From: Neoarius graeffei
Lineage: Eukaryota; Chordata; Actinopteri; Siluriformes; Ariidae
NCBI RefSeq assembly: GCF_027579695.1
Contig: NC_083583.1
Span: forward strand, 1,162,125 to 1,226,124
DNA: 64,000 nucleotides
Reading direction: 5' to 3'
This document shows positions 62,201 through 64,000 of the stretch, piece by piece. Positions within the stretch are counted from its first letter, which is position 1, and each line of letters begins with the position of its first letter. The position numbers and the translations under genes are program-made. The notes under the pieces are model-generated. The model saw only the letters and a list, made by a program, of their open reading frames with translations. It did no database searches and was not told the DNA's origin.

Positions 62201-62731
62201 CTGAGTTGCCATAAAACACTTTCACCTGGTGGTGTGTTGGATTCGCTGGGAGATGAACACATAGCATGCTGTCAGTCAGTGAATAACGTTAGCTTCTGAA
62301 AGAACATGAACAGTGCAGTGAGGGGATGTCATTAATCTATAGAATATATTGAGATATAATTCACTGTAAACTCATACCATCACTTACAGTATAGAAGTGT
62401 ATCAGTGGAAACTGATTTACACATCAATCCTCCAGTTCTTTAAGCTGATTTCCAGGAAAGGACTAAAACATCCCATAATGCAGAGTTTATTGTAAAACTG
62501 GCTGTAAATAAAAGCCCTGATGTTTACAGTGCAGTGAATATTCATGTTTAAATTCTGACATTTCCACAACAGTAAATCATGTCCTCTGTGTGTTTAGCGG
62601 ATTACATCGTGATGCAGTTTGGCCGAGTGGCAGAGGATGTCTTCACAATGGACTATAACTACCCCATGTGTGCACTGCAGGCCTTCGCCATCGCCCTGTC
62701 CAGCTTCGACAGCAAACTGGCCTGTGAGTAA
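22434..62731 (+). CDS. tub: tub, tubby protein: 12 coding exons, 504 aa
   Basis: Coding exons: 22434-22471, 31377-31428, 38734-38896, 39970-40104, 43510-43680, 44142-44272, 44872-45063, 46270-46382, 55340-55454, 56173-56271, 60043-60214, 62598-62731. They sum to 1515 nt (504 codons plus TAA) with all phases compatible. Tubby proteins bind PI(4,5)P2 at the membrane through a C-terminal beta-barrel (here about residue 240 to the end) and act in neuronal and ciliary receptor trafficking; the conserved N-terminal segment is the IFT-A-binding type known from TUB/TULP3. The middle has a KKEKKGKHK basic patch and an acidic, serine-rich tract. K330 and R332, the PIP2-coordinating pair known in mouse Tub, fall at the same numbers here. 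The length matches the short mammalian TUB isoform (about 505 aa) far better than TULP1, 2 or 3. The start is supported by an in-frame TGA at 22428-22430. Introns 1, 2, 8 and 10 are swollen by transposons. Splicing is inferred from homology and splice signals. Confidence 0.95.
22600..22960 (+). repeat. Dispersed repeat with GGGGTTAGG minisatellite
   Basis: Starts with a GAGGACATTTTGTCTGGTCC phrase found widely in fish introns and runs into a minisatellite. About three units of 37 bp (ATGGTTCGGGGTGGGGTTAG and onward) lie at about 22770-22880. It lies in tub intron 1. The following 22960-24420 is intronic with no recognised element. Confidence 0.75.
24438..24490. repeat. AAT microsatellite in tub intron 1
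   Basis: Uninterrupted ATA/AAT trinucleotides. A TC tract (24917-24942), degenerate CTTGTCTCG-type repeats (24725-24830 and 25440-25500) and a CA tract (25171-25225) occupy the rest of 24500-25680. Confidence 0.9.
25690..26571 (-). mobile_element. Tc1-like transposon fragment in tub intron 1
   Basis: The right end reads GGGTGCCCAAACTTTTGCATGCCACTGTA (26543-26571), a Tc1 terminal repeat; a related word recurs at 26357. Minus-strand transposase pieces are 26009-26299 (helix-turn-helix region, [20 protein letters not shown]) and 25682-25948 ([20 protein letters not shown] and the first catalytic WTDE). The downstream half, including the second Asp and Glu, is missing. Confidence 0.8.
26600..28014. 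other. tub intron 1 sequence with short inverted words
   Basis: A TTA microsatellite (about 26742-26777) and AT-rich sequence around a TATTCCATTCAG / CTGAATGGAATA pair near 26650-26710 suggest a worn DNA element, but no family is identified. No exon-like ORF is seen. Confidence 0.3.
28015..28314. repeat. CA and TG microsatellites
   Basis: CA tract 28015-28078, TG tract about 28116-28151 and TG tract about 28264-28314 within tub intron 1. The following 28320-29165 holds nothing recognisable. Confidence 0.9.
29169..30380 (-). mobile_element. SINE with CCAT-type tail, split by a hAT element
   Basis: The tail is a CCAT tandem (29169-29236). The body resumes at 30033 after a hAT insertion and ends with the tRNA-like head near 30375. 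It is a diverged relative of the SINE copies at 45259 and 52214, and closest in tail type to the plus-strand copy at 54172. Confidence 0.75.
29241..30024 (+). mobile_element. hAT derivative, 784 bp, with BED-finger remnant
   Basis: Ends TAGTGTTGTGCA and TGCACAACACTG are inverted copies, with perfect 8-bp duplications CCATTATC at 29233-29240 and 30025-30032. A plus-strand frame (29569-29892) holds [18 protein letters not shown] and LKFETTH, the shape of a hAT BED zinc finger. The catalytic region is absent. A telomere-like inverted word (GGGTTAGGGTTAGG..CCCTAACCC) lies near 29931-29957. Confidence 0.85.
30400..31376. other. End of tub intron 1, no element identified
   Basis: AT-rich intronic sequence with one CA tract (30991-31031). 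Short ORFs here have no recognisable similarity. A branch-point and pyrimidine-rich TTTTTCTCACTACAG precede exon 2. Confidence 0.5.
31377..31428 (+). CDS. tub: tub coding exon 2
   Basis: Follows a pyrimidine-rich CTACAG acceptor and ends CAG|GTGAGA. With the two bases from exon 1 it encodes residues 13-30, [18 protein letters not shown]. This is the conserved N-terminal segment that, with exon 3, forms the basic helix region of TUB/TULP3 proteins. Confidence 0.93.
32530..33345. mobile_element. Worn Tc1-like non-autonomous element
   Basis: Right end GGGGTGTACAGATTTTTGACTGGTCCTGTA (33313-33342) and the adjoining region (ACAACTGTAGTAATCCATAT) match a common fish Tc1-type repeat. The phrases ATTTGTAT/ACATTATAGAACAAAAC upstream belong to the same type. 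No ORF. It borders the Gmr1-like element. Confidence 0.5.
33354..33662 (-). repeat. 3' LTR of the Gmr1-like element
   Basis: 309 bp, TG...CA ends (TGTAACGATTC to CTGCCACA on the + strand). The internal boundary next to it has a G-rich tract on the minus strand (GGCGGTGGGGGTA), the likely polypurine tract. Confidence 0.9.
33600..36659 (-). CDS. Gmr1-like integrase-RT-RNase H ORF, over 1000 codons
   Basis: Open from just after a stop at about 36660 to 33600, ending inside the 3' LTR. In order: integrase zinc region ([20 protein letters not shown], then CTACREC); integrase core with [27 protein letters not shown] and [11 protein letters not shown]; then RT with [48 protein letters not shown] and catalytic YLDDIIIYS; then RNase H with [28 protein letters not shown] and [10 protein letters not shown]. 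The first integrase catalytic Asp is His here (GMHLVGP, codon at 36012-36014), so integration by this copy's own enzyme is unlikely. No internal stop is present. Confidence 0.92.
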   Translation of the reverse strand, partial: SPPYPLSNFGDGLARISGFNDMPSREWVLPFARGGPGVALAGAAVTEPSTSSPHQSEEPPAPPLSIGESLADFPLEQSQDETLRHAFDQVRVIDGQTLQPNATPSFPYFAIMKDRLYQVTQDTQTKECVTQLLIPKSRRELVFQAAHFNPMAGHLGQDKTLARIMARFYWPGIRGDVCRWCTACRECQLVNPAAIPKVPLRPLPLIETPFERIGMHLVGPLDRSARGYRFILVLVDYAMRYPEAVPLRNISARSIAEALFRVISRVGIPKEILTDQGTTFMSRTLRELYGLLGIKPIRTSVYHSQTDGLVERFNRTLKNIIKKFVSEDARNWDKWLEPLLFSVREVPQASTGFSPFKLLYGHKPRGILDVLRENWEEGPSQSKNEIQYVMDLRAKLHTLTHLTQENLWQAQERQARLYNKGTRLREFTPGDKVLVLLPTSSSKLIAKWQGPFEVTRRVGDVDYEVRRMDRGGALQIYLLKLWNEEVPVALVSVVPEKAELGPEVQKGTLASRTSPVPCGDHLSPTQLTEVAQLQAEFSDVFSPLPGCTNLIEHHIETPPWVVVRSRLYRLPKHKKKVVWEELQTMLEMGIVEESHSDWSSPVVLVSKADGSVRFCVDYRKVNAVSKFDAYPMPHIDELLDRLGTAHFYSTLDLTKGYWQIPLTPLSREKTAFSTPFGLHQFITLPFGLFGAPATFQRLMDRVLHPHATYAAAYLDDIIIYSNDWPRHLEHLRAVLRSLRRAGLTANPKKCAIGRVEVRYLGFHLGNGQVRPQINKTAAIAACPRPQTKKGVRQFLGLAGYYRRFIPNYSDVTSPLTDFTKKGAPDPVQWTEQCQRAFSEVKVALCGGPLLHSPDFSLPFMLQTDASDRGLGAVLSQEVEGEDRPVLYISRKLSVREGRYSTIEKECLAIKWAVLTLRYYLLGRPFTLCSDHAPLQWLHRMKDANARITRWYLALQPFNFKVVHRPGAQMVVADFLSRQGGGGSRLQAGRPPGLSRAVGVCGSGGVVKRRSVTGGWSQGR
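36434..37921 (-). CDS. Gmr1-like gag-protease ORF, 495 codons
   Basis: Starts [20 protein letters not shown], a coiled-coil-like region rich in Gln and Glu. Residues about 78-215 form a SCAN-like capsid domain ([44 protein letters not shown]-like [21 protein letters not shown]); vertebrate SCAN domains are known to derive from Gmr1-like capsids. A Pro/Ser-rich linker follows, then a CCHC knuckle ([14 protein letters not shown]) and an aspartic protease with [12 protein letters not shown] and [10 protein letters not shown]. The frame then runs about 55 more codons into unrelated sequence and stops at 36434. The next ORF overlaps it in the -1 frame, so fusion needs a frameshift, either programmed or a mutation. 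Confidence 0.9.
   Translation of the reverse strand: MESSPFAELIHALATAQQSQHQALLTLRKEQEERFEALVLAQQEDRQAFRHLLASAGPTSAPTAGPSPLTVTKMGPQDDPEAFITLFEQVAEASGWPMEQRAVRLLPLLTGEAQLAALQLPADRWLAYADLCRAVLQRVGRTPEQQRQHFRALRLEEVGRPFAFGQQLRDACWRWLRANNCDAEGILDQVALEQFVARLPAGTAEWVWCHHPASLDRAVELAEDHLAAVPAAGQQMASSFLSSSLSLSPPPPVSHPRPIPPPWRRGPAPPQPARRTRSALPFLPSVSVSPPPQVSEPQITSAEGKPGPVCWRCGEPGHLQQQCTAKEVGAVVRIPDAPEAALDWARAYCIPVSIQGATYQALVDSGCNQTSIRQSLVQNEALGGAQGVKVLCVHGDVHSYPLVSVHIIFRGEKFIVKAAVNPRLTHSLILGTDWPGFRGLMTCLVESGSCHLPGEVPVSRWQEQLSQSRLRHLRIRVRSRRLLLSLLGNPSRISH
37949..37966 (-). promoter_or_regulatory. Primer-binding site, tRNA-Phe type
   Basis: On the + strand TCCCGGGTTTCAGCACCA reproduces the tRNA-Phe 3' end including CCA with one mismatch. 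It sits one base inside the 5' LTR boundary of the Gmr1-like element. Confidence 0.8.
37968..38276 (-). repeat. 5' LTR of the Gmr1-like element
   Basis: 309 bp, differing from the partner LTR at four positions (for example CTCGCTC versus CTCACTC and GGCACTT versus GGCGCTT). The minus strand has TACTTAAGGAGGGAG as a possible TATA-like/initiator region. Confidence 0.9.
38282..38733. other. End of tub intron 2, no element identified
   Basis: Ordinary AT-rich intronic sequence between the Gmr1-like element and exon 3. 31429-32520 at the other end of the intron is likewise without recognised features. Confidence 0.5.
38734..38896 (+). CDS. tub: tub coding exon 3
   Basis: Starts [15 protein letters not shown] after a TTCCAG acceptor and runs through [14 protein letters not shown] to a GGTAGG donor; ends in phase 1. 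The basic [10 protein letters not shown] segment is near-invariant in TUB and overlaps the reported IFT-A-binding and nuclear-localisation region. Confidence 0.94.
38897..39969. other. tub: tub intron 3
   Basis: GT...AG intron of about 1.07 kb without recognised repeats. The acceptor is preceded by a pyrimidine-rich stretch (CTCCTCACCTCCTCCTTTATG). Confidence 0.7.
39970..40104 (+). CDS. tub: tub coding exon 4
   Basis: Acceptor TATGTAG|TA, donor G|GTCAGC. Encodes a variable linker beginning [12 protein letters not shown] and ending in the lysine-rich [10 protein letters not shown], which is conserved in mammalian TUB and is a probable nuclear-localisation-type patch. The first half is acidic and poorly conserved, as expected for this part of the family. 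Confidence 0.9.
40146..40184. repeat. TG microsatellite in tub intron 4
   Basis: TG dinucleotides shortly after the exon 4 donor. A second TG/GA tract is at 40800-40850. 40185-41160 otherwise holds nothing recognised. Confidence 0.9.
41170..41382 (+). pseudogene. Tc1 transposase C-terminal fragment
   Basis: Frame 41179-41382 contains [20 protein letters not shown], a worn version of the last catalytic box, and [17 protein letters not shown], the Tc1 C-terminus. A terminal-repeat-like GTACTTTCTTTTCCCACTGACTGTA lies at 42619-42643, so the original element may span 41170-42643, broken by other sequence. Confidence 0.65.
41717..42046 (-). mobile_element. Possible solo LTR
   Basis: The minus strand begins TGTCACGGCCACACACAGC, has TATATAAGGACTCTG as a TATA-like box, and contains AAACTCTTCCCGTGC toward its end. 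This resembles fish gypsy LTRs, but I could not identify a target duplication. Confidence 0.4.
42650..43509. other. tub: Rest of tub intron 4
   Basis: AT-rich sequence without recognised elements. A CATGCATG-rich stretch lies near 43355-43400. Intron 5 (43681-44141) is also free of recognised repeats. Confidence 0.5.
43510..43680 (+). CDS. tub: tub coding exon 5
   Basis: Acceptor CCTGCAG, donor AAAG|GTACAA. Encodes the linker with the conserved IQILTVG stretch and the terminal [13 protein letters not shown], both recognisable in mammalian TUB. The segment between them is divergent. The length of 171 nt keeps phase 1 to phase 1, so skipping it would preserve frame. Confidence 0.9.
44142..44272 (+). 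CDS. tub: tub coding exon 6, acidic and serine tract
   Basis: Acceptor CTACAG, donor AAG|GTGCAG. Encodes [10 protein letters not shown], eight consecutive Asp codons (all GAT, 44174-44197), then [15 protein letters not shown] and a Ser/Lys-rich end. The acidic run followed by the serine/Asn stretch is a hallmark of TUB just before the tubby domain. The perfect GAT repeat could be length-variable. Confidence 0.93.
44486..44614. repeat. TG/CG-interrupted microsatellite in tub intron 6
   Basis: TG tract with regular CG interruptions (GTGCGCGTGTGTG units), about 128 bp, roughly 260 bp before exon 7. Long open frames here are repeat artefacts. Alternating purine-pyrimidine sequence of this kind can adopt Z-DNA. 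Confidence 0.9.
44872..45063 (+). CDS. tub: tub coding exon 7, start of tubby domain
   Basis: Acceptor CTGTCAG, donor AAG|GTCAGT; 64 codons in phase 0. Contains the first beta strands of the tubby domain: [30 protein letters not shown] and [10 protein letters not shown], nearly identical to mammalian TUB. Confidence 0.96.
45259..45635 (-). mobile_element. tRNA-derived SINE, copy in tub intron 7
   Basis: Full-length, GAGAT-type tail at the left, tRNA-like head at the right, with 15-bp duplications CCATAGATGATTTCT at 45244-45258 and 45636-45650. It lies between exons 7 and 8, antisense to tub. A TG microsatellite follows at 45992-46049. Confidence 0.92.
46270..46382 (+). CDS. tub: tub coding exon 8, PIP2-site exon with GC donor
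   Basis: Acceptor TTGTAG. Encodes residues 295-331 ([17 protein letters not shown] then the [11 protein letters not shown] loop to GKL) plus AG of Arg332. The only donor that keeps frame with exon 9 is GC at 46383-46384. The nearest GT, at 46387, would add four bases and break the frame. K330 and R332 match the PIP2-coordinating residues of mouse Tub. Confidence 0.92.
46383..47841. other. tub: Start of tub intron 8, GC donor and unique sequence
   Basis: The intron begins GCAGGT rather than GT. The remaining sequence to the first Tc1 element is without recognised repeats. Confidence 0.6.
47844..49451 (-). mobile_element. Tc1/mariner transposon A, 1608 bp, intact
   Basis: TA target duplications at 47842-47843 and 49452-49453. 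Terminal inverted repeats of about 210 bp (CAGTGGTGCTTGAAAGTTTG outward; 47844-48058 and 49240-49451) contain the same word again near their inner ends. It carries one uninterrupted transposase gene. Confidence 0.95.
48064..49086 (-). CDS. Tc1 transposase A, about 340 aa, uninterrupted
   Basis: Cut-and-paste transposase. The start is taken at ATG 49086 ([20 protein letters not shown]) rather than five codons upstream, matching the family. N-terminal paired-like helix-turn-helix (about residues 5-110, with [13 protein letters not shown] and the GRP hook [10 protein letters not shown]). Catalytic DD34[24 protein letters not shown], and [11 protein letters not shown] supplying Asp, Asp and Glu. 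C-terminus [14 protein letters not shown]. Length is typical for Tc1. Compared with copy B it shows scattered changes (for example [13 protein letters not shown]), so activity cannot be assumed. Confidence 0.93.
   Translation of the reverse strand: MARTKEISEDLRKSVVDAHQAGKGYKTISKEFGLHQSTVRQTVHKWRKFKTSVTLPRSGRPTKITPRARRVIVGEVTKDPRVTSKQLKASLTLANVNVHESTIRRTLNNNGVHGSVARRNPLLSKKYIAACLQFPKNHVDKPEGYWKNVLWTDETKIELFGLNEKHYVWRKENTAFQHKNLIPSVKDGGGSIMAWACFAASGPGRLVIIDGTMNSELYQRILKENVRTSVHELNLKRRWVMQQDNDPKHTSRSTKEWLKKNKVNVLEWPSQSPDLNPMEMLWKDLKRAVHVRKPTNIPELKLFCTEERAKIPPSRCAGLISSYRKCLVAVIAAQGGHTRY
50154..50921 (+). pseudogene. Tc1 transposase B, N-terminal part
   Basis: Same protein as copy A up to [11 protein letters not shown], including HTH, first Asp (WTDETK) and second Asp ([10 protein letters not shown]). 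It then reads into the LTR-like insert and stops at 51008. The remaining C-terminal part ([20 protein letters not shown] to GGHTRY) is at 51276-51530 in another frame. Confidence 0.92.
50922..51275 (+). mobile_element. Solo-LTR-like insert related to the Gmr1-like LTR
   Basis: Shares GGAGGGCGGGGTC, GGGAAGGTAAGTGGCAAA, AGGAGGGAGAGA and TGTGCTCCACCC, in the same order, with the LTR of the element at 33354-38276 (read on its coding strand). It includes a TG tract and GAGT tandem. Exact ends and target duplication could not be fixed. Confidence 0.6.
51276..51530 (+). pseudogene. Tc1 transposase B, C-terminal part
   Basis: Carries the final Glu box [18 protein letters not shown] and the C-terminus, separated from the N-terminal part by about 355 bp of foreign sequence. 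Confidence 0.92.
51808..53091. mobile_element. Non-autonomous hAT-like element with SINE inside
   Basis: Starts TAGCCTGGCAAGCCAGAC; the right end, read inverted, is TAGCCTAGTAAACTAGAC after one extra base. 8-bp duplications GGATTTAT lie at 51800-51807 and 53092-53099. No transposase frame. A related word pair (TAGCCTGGCAAGCCAGACTA, CCACTAGGTGGGG) recurs near 58785-58850. Confidence 0.8.
52214..52589 (-). mobile_element. tRNA-derived SINE, innermost copy
   Basis: Full-length, with TAAATTTAAAAT duplications at 52202-52213 and 52590-52601. Very similar to the intron 7 copy. Confidence 0.93.
53234..53290. repeat. GATA microsatellite
   Basis: GATA tandem directly after the right TA of transposon B. 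Together with GATA/GACA sequence at 49680-49786, it marks the original insertion site inside simple sequence. Confidence 0.9.
53410..54800. mobile_element. Possible non-autonomous DNA element with a SINE inside
   Basis: Left CCCATTTCCACTTCAGTG and CAGTGGAAATGGGAT near 53425-53471 and right GTGGAAATGGGATACCACTG near 54748-54767 could be terminal repeats. The interior contains repeated TTGACCTTTGACCT-type words. Family not identified. It contains the SINE at 54172-54538. Confidence 0.4.
54172..54538 (+). mobile_element. tRNA-derived SINE, plus-strand copy with GGAT tail
   Basis: Duplications GGTTTTGCCCTGG at 54159-54171 and 54539-54551. The head has an A box TGGTGTAGTGG (54183-54193) and a B box GGTTCAAGCCC (54226-54236), showing tRNA ancestry. 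The tail is a GGAT tandem, unlike the GAGAT tails of other copies. Confidence 0.93.
54840..55339. other. tub: End of tub intron 8, no element identified
   Basis: AT-rich sequence leading to CTGATCCTCAG and exon 9. Intron 9 (55455-56172) is likewise unremarkable except for a GA tract at 56041-56067. Confidence 0.5.
55340..55454 (+). CDS. tub: tub coding exon 9
   Basis: Acceptor CCTCAG, donor TAC|GTCAGT. The first G completes Arg332; then [12 protein letters not shown] to [10 protein letters not shown]. The middle, [16 protein letters not shown], is the usual variable loop of the tubby domain. Confidence 0.95.
56173..56271 (+). CDS. tub: tub coding exon 10
   Basis: Acceptor CTTCAG, donor AAT|GTAAGT; 33 codons in phase 0. 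Encodes [19 protein letters not shown] and the [10 protein letters not shown] segment, core strands of the tubby barrel. Confidence 0.96.
56355..56796 (+). repeat. TCTGTCTCACACC minisatellite in tub intron 10
   Basis: Imperfect repeats of words such as ATCTGTCTCACACCTCTCTT with variable spacing. It resumes at 60000-60030 after the Tc1 element, which inserted into the array. Confidence 0.85.
57171..57384 (-). pseudogene. Transposase C, C-terminal third
   Basis: Resumes [15 protein letters not shown], then [11 protein letters not shown] (second Asp) and [20 protein letters not shown] (Glu box). The join to the N-terminal part across the hAT insertion is direct once one duplication copy is ignored. 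Confidence 0.88.
57385..58971 (+). mobile_element. hAT transposon, 1587 bp, C-terminal domain only
   Basis: Ends CAGGGACG and CGCCACTG, imperfect inverted repeats with AACAAGGGAAGCC / AAACAGGGGAAGCC further in, flanked by perfect GAACCTGG duplications (57377-57384 and 58972-58979). Internal deletion derivative of a larger hAT element. Confidence 0.9.
58072..58479 (+). pseudogene. hAT transposase C-terminal dimerisation domain
   Basis: Frame with [39 protein letters not shown] and [18 protein letters not shown], the conserved hAT dimerisation region of the ZMYM/P52rIPK-like type. The BED finger and catalytic Asp residues are absent, so it cannot act alone. Confidence 0.88.
58980..59640 (-). 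pseudogene. Transposase C, N-terminal two thirds
   Basis: HTH region and linker ([20 protein letters not shown] frame, [17 protein letters not shown]) and first catalytic box [12 protein letters not shown]. It continues to NAERYIQV, where the hAT element interrupts. The start region has a stop near 59530. Confidence 0.88.
60043..60214 (+). CDS. tub: tub coding exon 11 (penultimate)
   Basis: Acceptor CCGCAG, donor C|GTGAGT. Encodes [36 protein letters not shown] and [13 protein letters not shown], the signature end of the tubby domain. The acceptor lies only about 45 bp after the right end of a Tc1 insertion. The mouse tubby obesity mutation destroys the equivalent donor of the penultimate exon. 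Confidence 0.96.
60735..61690 (-). mobile_element. Tc1-like element fragment in tub intron 11
   Basis: Left end CAGTGCCCTCCATAATTATTGG at 60735 is a Tc1-type terminal repeat. The minus-strand frame 61363-61683 keeps the final catalytic box ([20 protein letters not shown]) and the C-terminus. The N-terminal half is replaced by LINE sequence. A SINE is inserted at 60810-61187. Confidence 0.75.
60810..61187 (-). mobile_element. tRNA-derived SINE, copy in tub intron 11
   Basis: Full-length with ATAAAAATAAAT duplications at 60798-60809 and 61188-61199. GAGAT-type tail at the left, tRNA-like head at the right. Confidence 0.92.
61700..62030 (-). pseudogene. LINE reverse transcriptase C-terminal fragment
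   Basis: Frame 61740-62030 contains [20 protein letters not shown] and [20 protein letters not shown], the C-terminal tail of a non-LTR retroelement common in fish. It has no RT core. 62030-62597 up to exon 12 holds nothing recognised. Confidence 0.7.
62598..62731 (+). CDS. tub: tub coding exon 12 and stop
   Basis: Acceptor TTTAG. Encodes the family C-terminus, [20 protein letters not shown] to the terminal FDSKLACE, followed by TAA at 62729-62731. This is the buried C-terminal helix of the tubby barrel, whose loss causes the mouse tubby phenotype. Confidence 0.97.
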
Positions 62732-63212
62732 CGCAGCAGGTCTGATGGCAAGAGGACGTGTGAGAGGACGTCCTGATTCCCTCAGAAGGACTTCGGTGAC
62801 CTGCATGAGTCCTGATTTAACTGAAGCCTCTGTGAGACCACGCAGGAGCTCAGACTGACCACACCCTGGACCTGGAGAGCTTCCTGCTGCTTTTCAGGAC
62901 GACGGTGCGGGAAAAAGCACAAGCAGCCCCACCCATGCGGCCCTTAGATTCTTCTCCATGTTAACATTTCATGTTAAAAGGAATTATTGTGTAACTTCAG
63001 TGCTACAGCACATGCGTTTGTATTCGCGGTGAAATCTCATCGTCAGTGTCATCGCTGGATTAACTGCAGTTTTCTGAGTAACGCTAATGCTGAACATGCT
63101 AATGCTAACATCACCACTGATCGCTTCCTCATGAGGCACCACTTATAATCACTTTATAAACATTTTACATGTTAATGTTGGACTTATTCTAATTTTGTAA
63201 AGTATTATTGAA

Positions 63213-63263
<51 letters not shown>

Positions 63264-63569
63264 GATAGAGAGAGAGACTAACTTTAGCCATGTAACACAT
63301 CATCACAGTGCTTTATGACAGCTTCATGGCGTCTGTGTGAAGTGTTTTGTATTTCTATTTTATTTATGTATTTATAGATCATTCCTCTCACTACTGTGAT
63401 TTTATTCAACACCACATGAACACTTAACATTCAACACTTAACACTGAAAAATCCATGAAGACACACAAATCAGTGTTGATTGACCTCTGAACTGAGAGCT
63501 GTGTAAACAGGAAACACACATATCATAAGGGAATGGACTGAACAGTGCACTTTATCCTGAGTGCTGCTG

Positions 63570-63602
<33 letters not shown>

Positions 63603-63770
63603 CTCAGTTCTCGTCAGTGTGTTTCTCAGTAAAAGACTAAATTACAACAAACAGATAAATAAATTTACTGAATAAATCCTGAAACTTGTTGCCTTTAATC
63701 AGGTTTAAATCTGAACAGGTTTAACTCTAAACATGCTGGGGGCACTGGGACTGGCACCTTCGTGAATAAA
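62732..63770 (+). terminator. tub: tub 3' UTR with AATAAA signals
   Basis: Non-coding sequence after the stop, with a TG/GA dinucleotide repeat (63207-63270) and a second TG repeat (about 63574-63600). AATAAA hexamers at 63671-63676 and 63765-63770 are the best polyadenylation signals. Which one is used cannot be told from sequence. Confidence 0.5.
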
Positions 63771-63929
63771 CAAATAATCAAATAAACAAACACAAATTTT
63801 GTGCATGTTCATTTATTATTTAAAATTCTTTCGCTCATTTGTGTTTTCGTGTATTGTGGACTGTACTGGAAACAGAAGTCATATTTCTGTTTAAATTAAG
63901 CTGCAAACATTAAAATATAAATCAGTGCT

Positions 63930-64000
63930 GTAGTCAAGTCACTAAACCTCGAGTCCGAGTCCAGTCTCAAGTCCCCAGTGTTCAAGTCTGAGTCAAGTCC
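63930..64000. repeat. GAGTC/AAGTC-rich repeat at the window edge
   Basis: Short words such as GAGTCCGAGTCCAGTCTCAAG repeat up to the window end. Similar degenerate words occur near 24725-24830. Cut off by the window. Confidence 0.4.

Overview
This is vertebrate, almost certainly teleost, genomic DNA: one single-copy gene with short exons and long introns, packed with fish-type transposons, tRNA-derived SINEs and CA/TG microsatellites. An otophysan (catfish-like) origin is a guess from the repeat flavour only. There is no operon structure, CRISPR array or rRNA, and I found no stand-alone tRNA gene.

The host gene is tub (tubby) on the + strand. Twelve coding exons between 22434 and 62731 splice to a 504-codon ORF with every phase matching. 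It has an N-terminal basic segment, an acidic/serine-rich middle, and the C-terminal tubby domain that binds PI(4,5)P2. An in-frame stop lies directly upstream of the start codon, and polyadenylation signals lie about 1 kb after the stop. Intron 8 needs a GC-AG donor that splits the codon of a PIP2-binding arginine.

Upstream (1-22 kb) is intergenic and mostly transposon debris. It holds degraded Tc1/mariner copies, an L2-like LINE tail, a 732-bp hAT MITE carrying a head-to-head telomere-like array, a 241-bp palindromic MITE, and a LINE (about 8.5-21.05 kb) cut into three pieces. The cuts were made by a decayed sushi-like Ty3/gypsy element (minus strand) and a second Ty3/gypsy element (plus strand, LTRs and GTCAC target duplication preserved). 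The leader of the second element holds a PIF/Harbinger-like MITE.

The tub introns are transposon hosts. Intron 1 has a hAT derivative inside a SINE tail and a Tc1 fragment. Intron 2 has a nearly complete 4.9-kb Gmr1-like Ty3/gypsy element with integrase before reverse transcriptase and a SCAN-like capsid region. Intron 8 has one structurally intact Tc1 transposon and a second copy that hosts a four-level nest of insertions. Intron 10 has another Tc1 element split by a hAT element. Intron 11 has Tc1, SINE and LINE remnants. Element boundaries given with target-site duplications were read directly from the sequence; family names come from recognised motifs, not from a database search.
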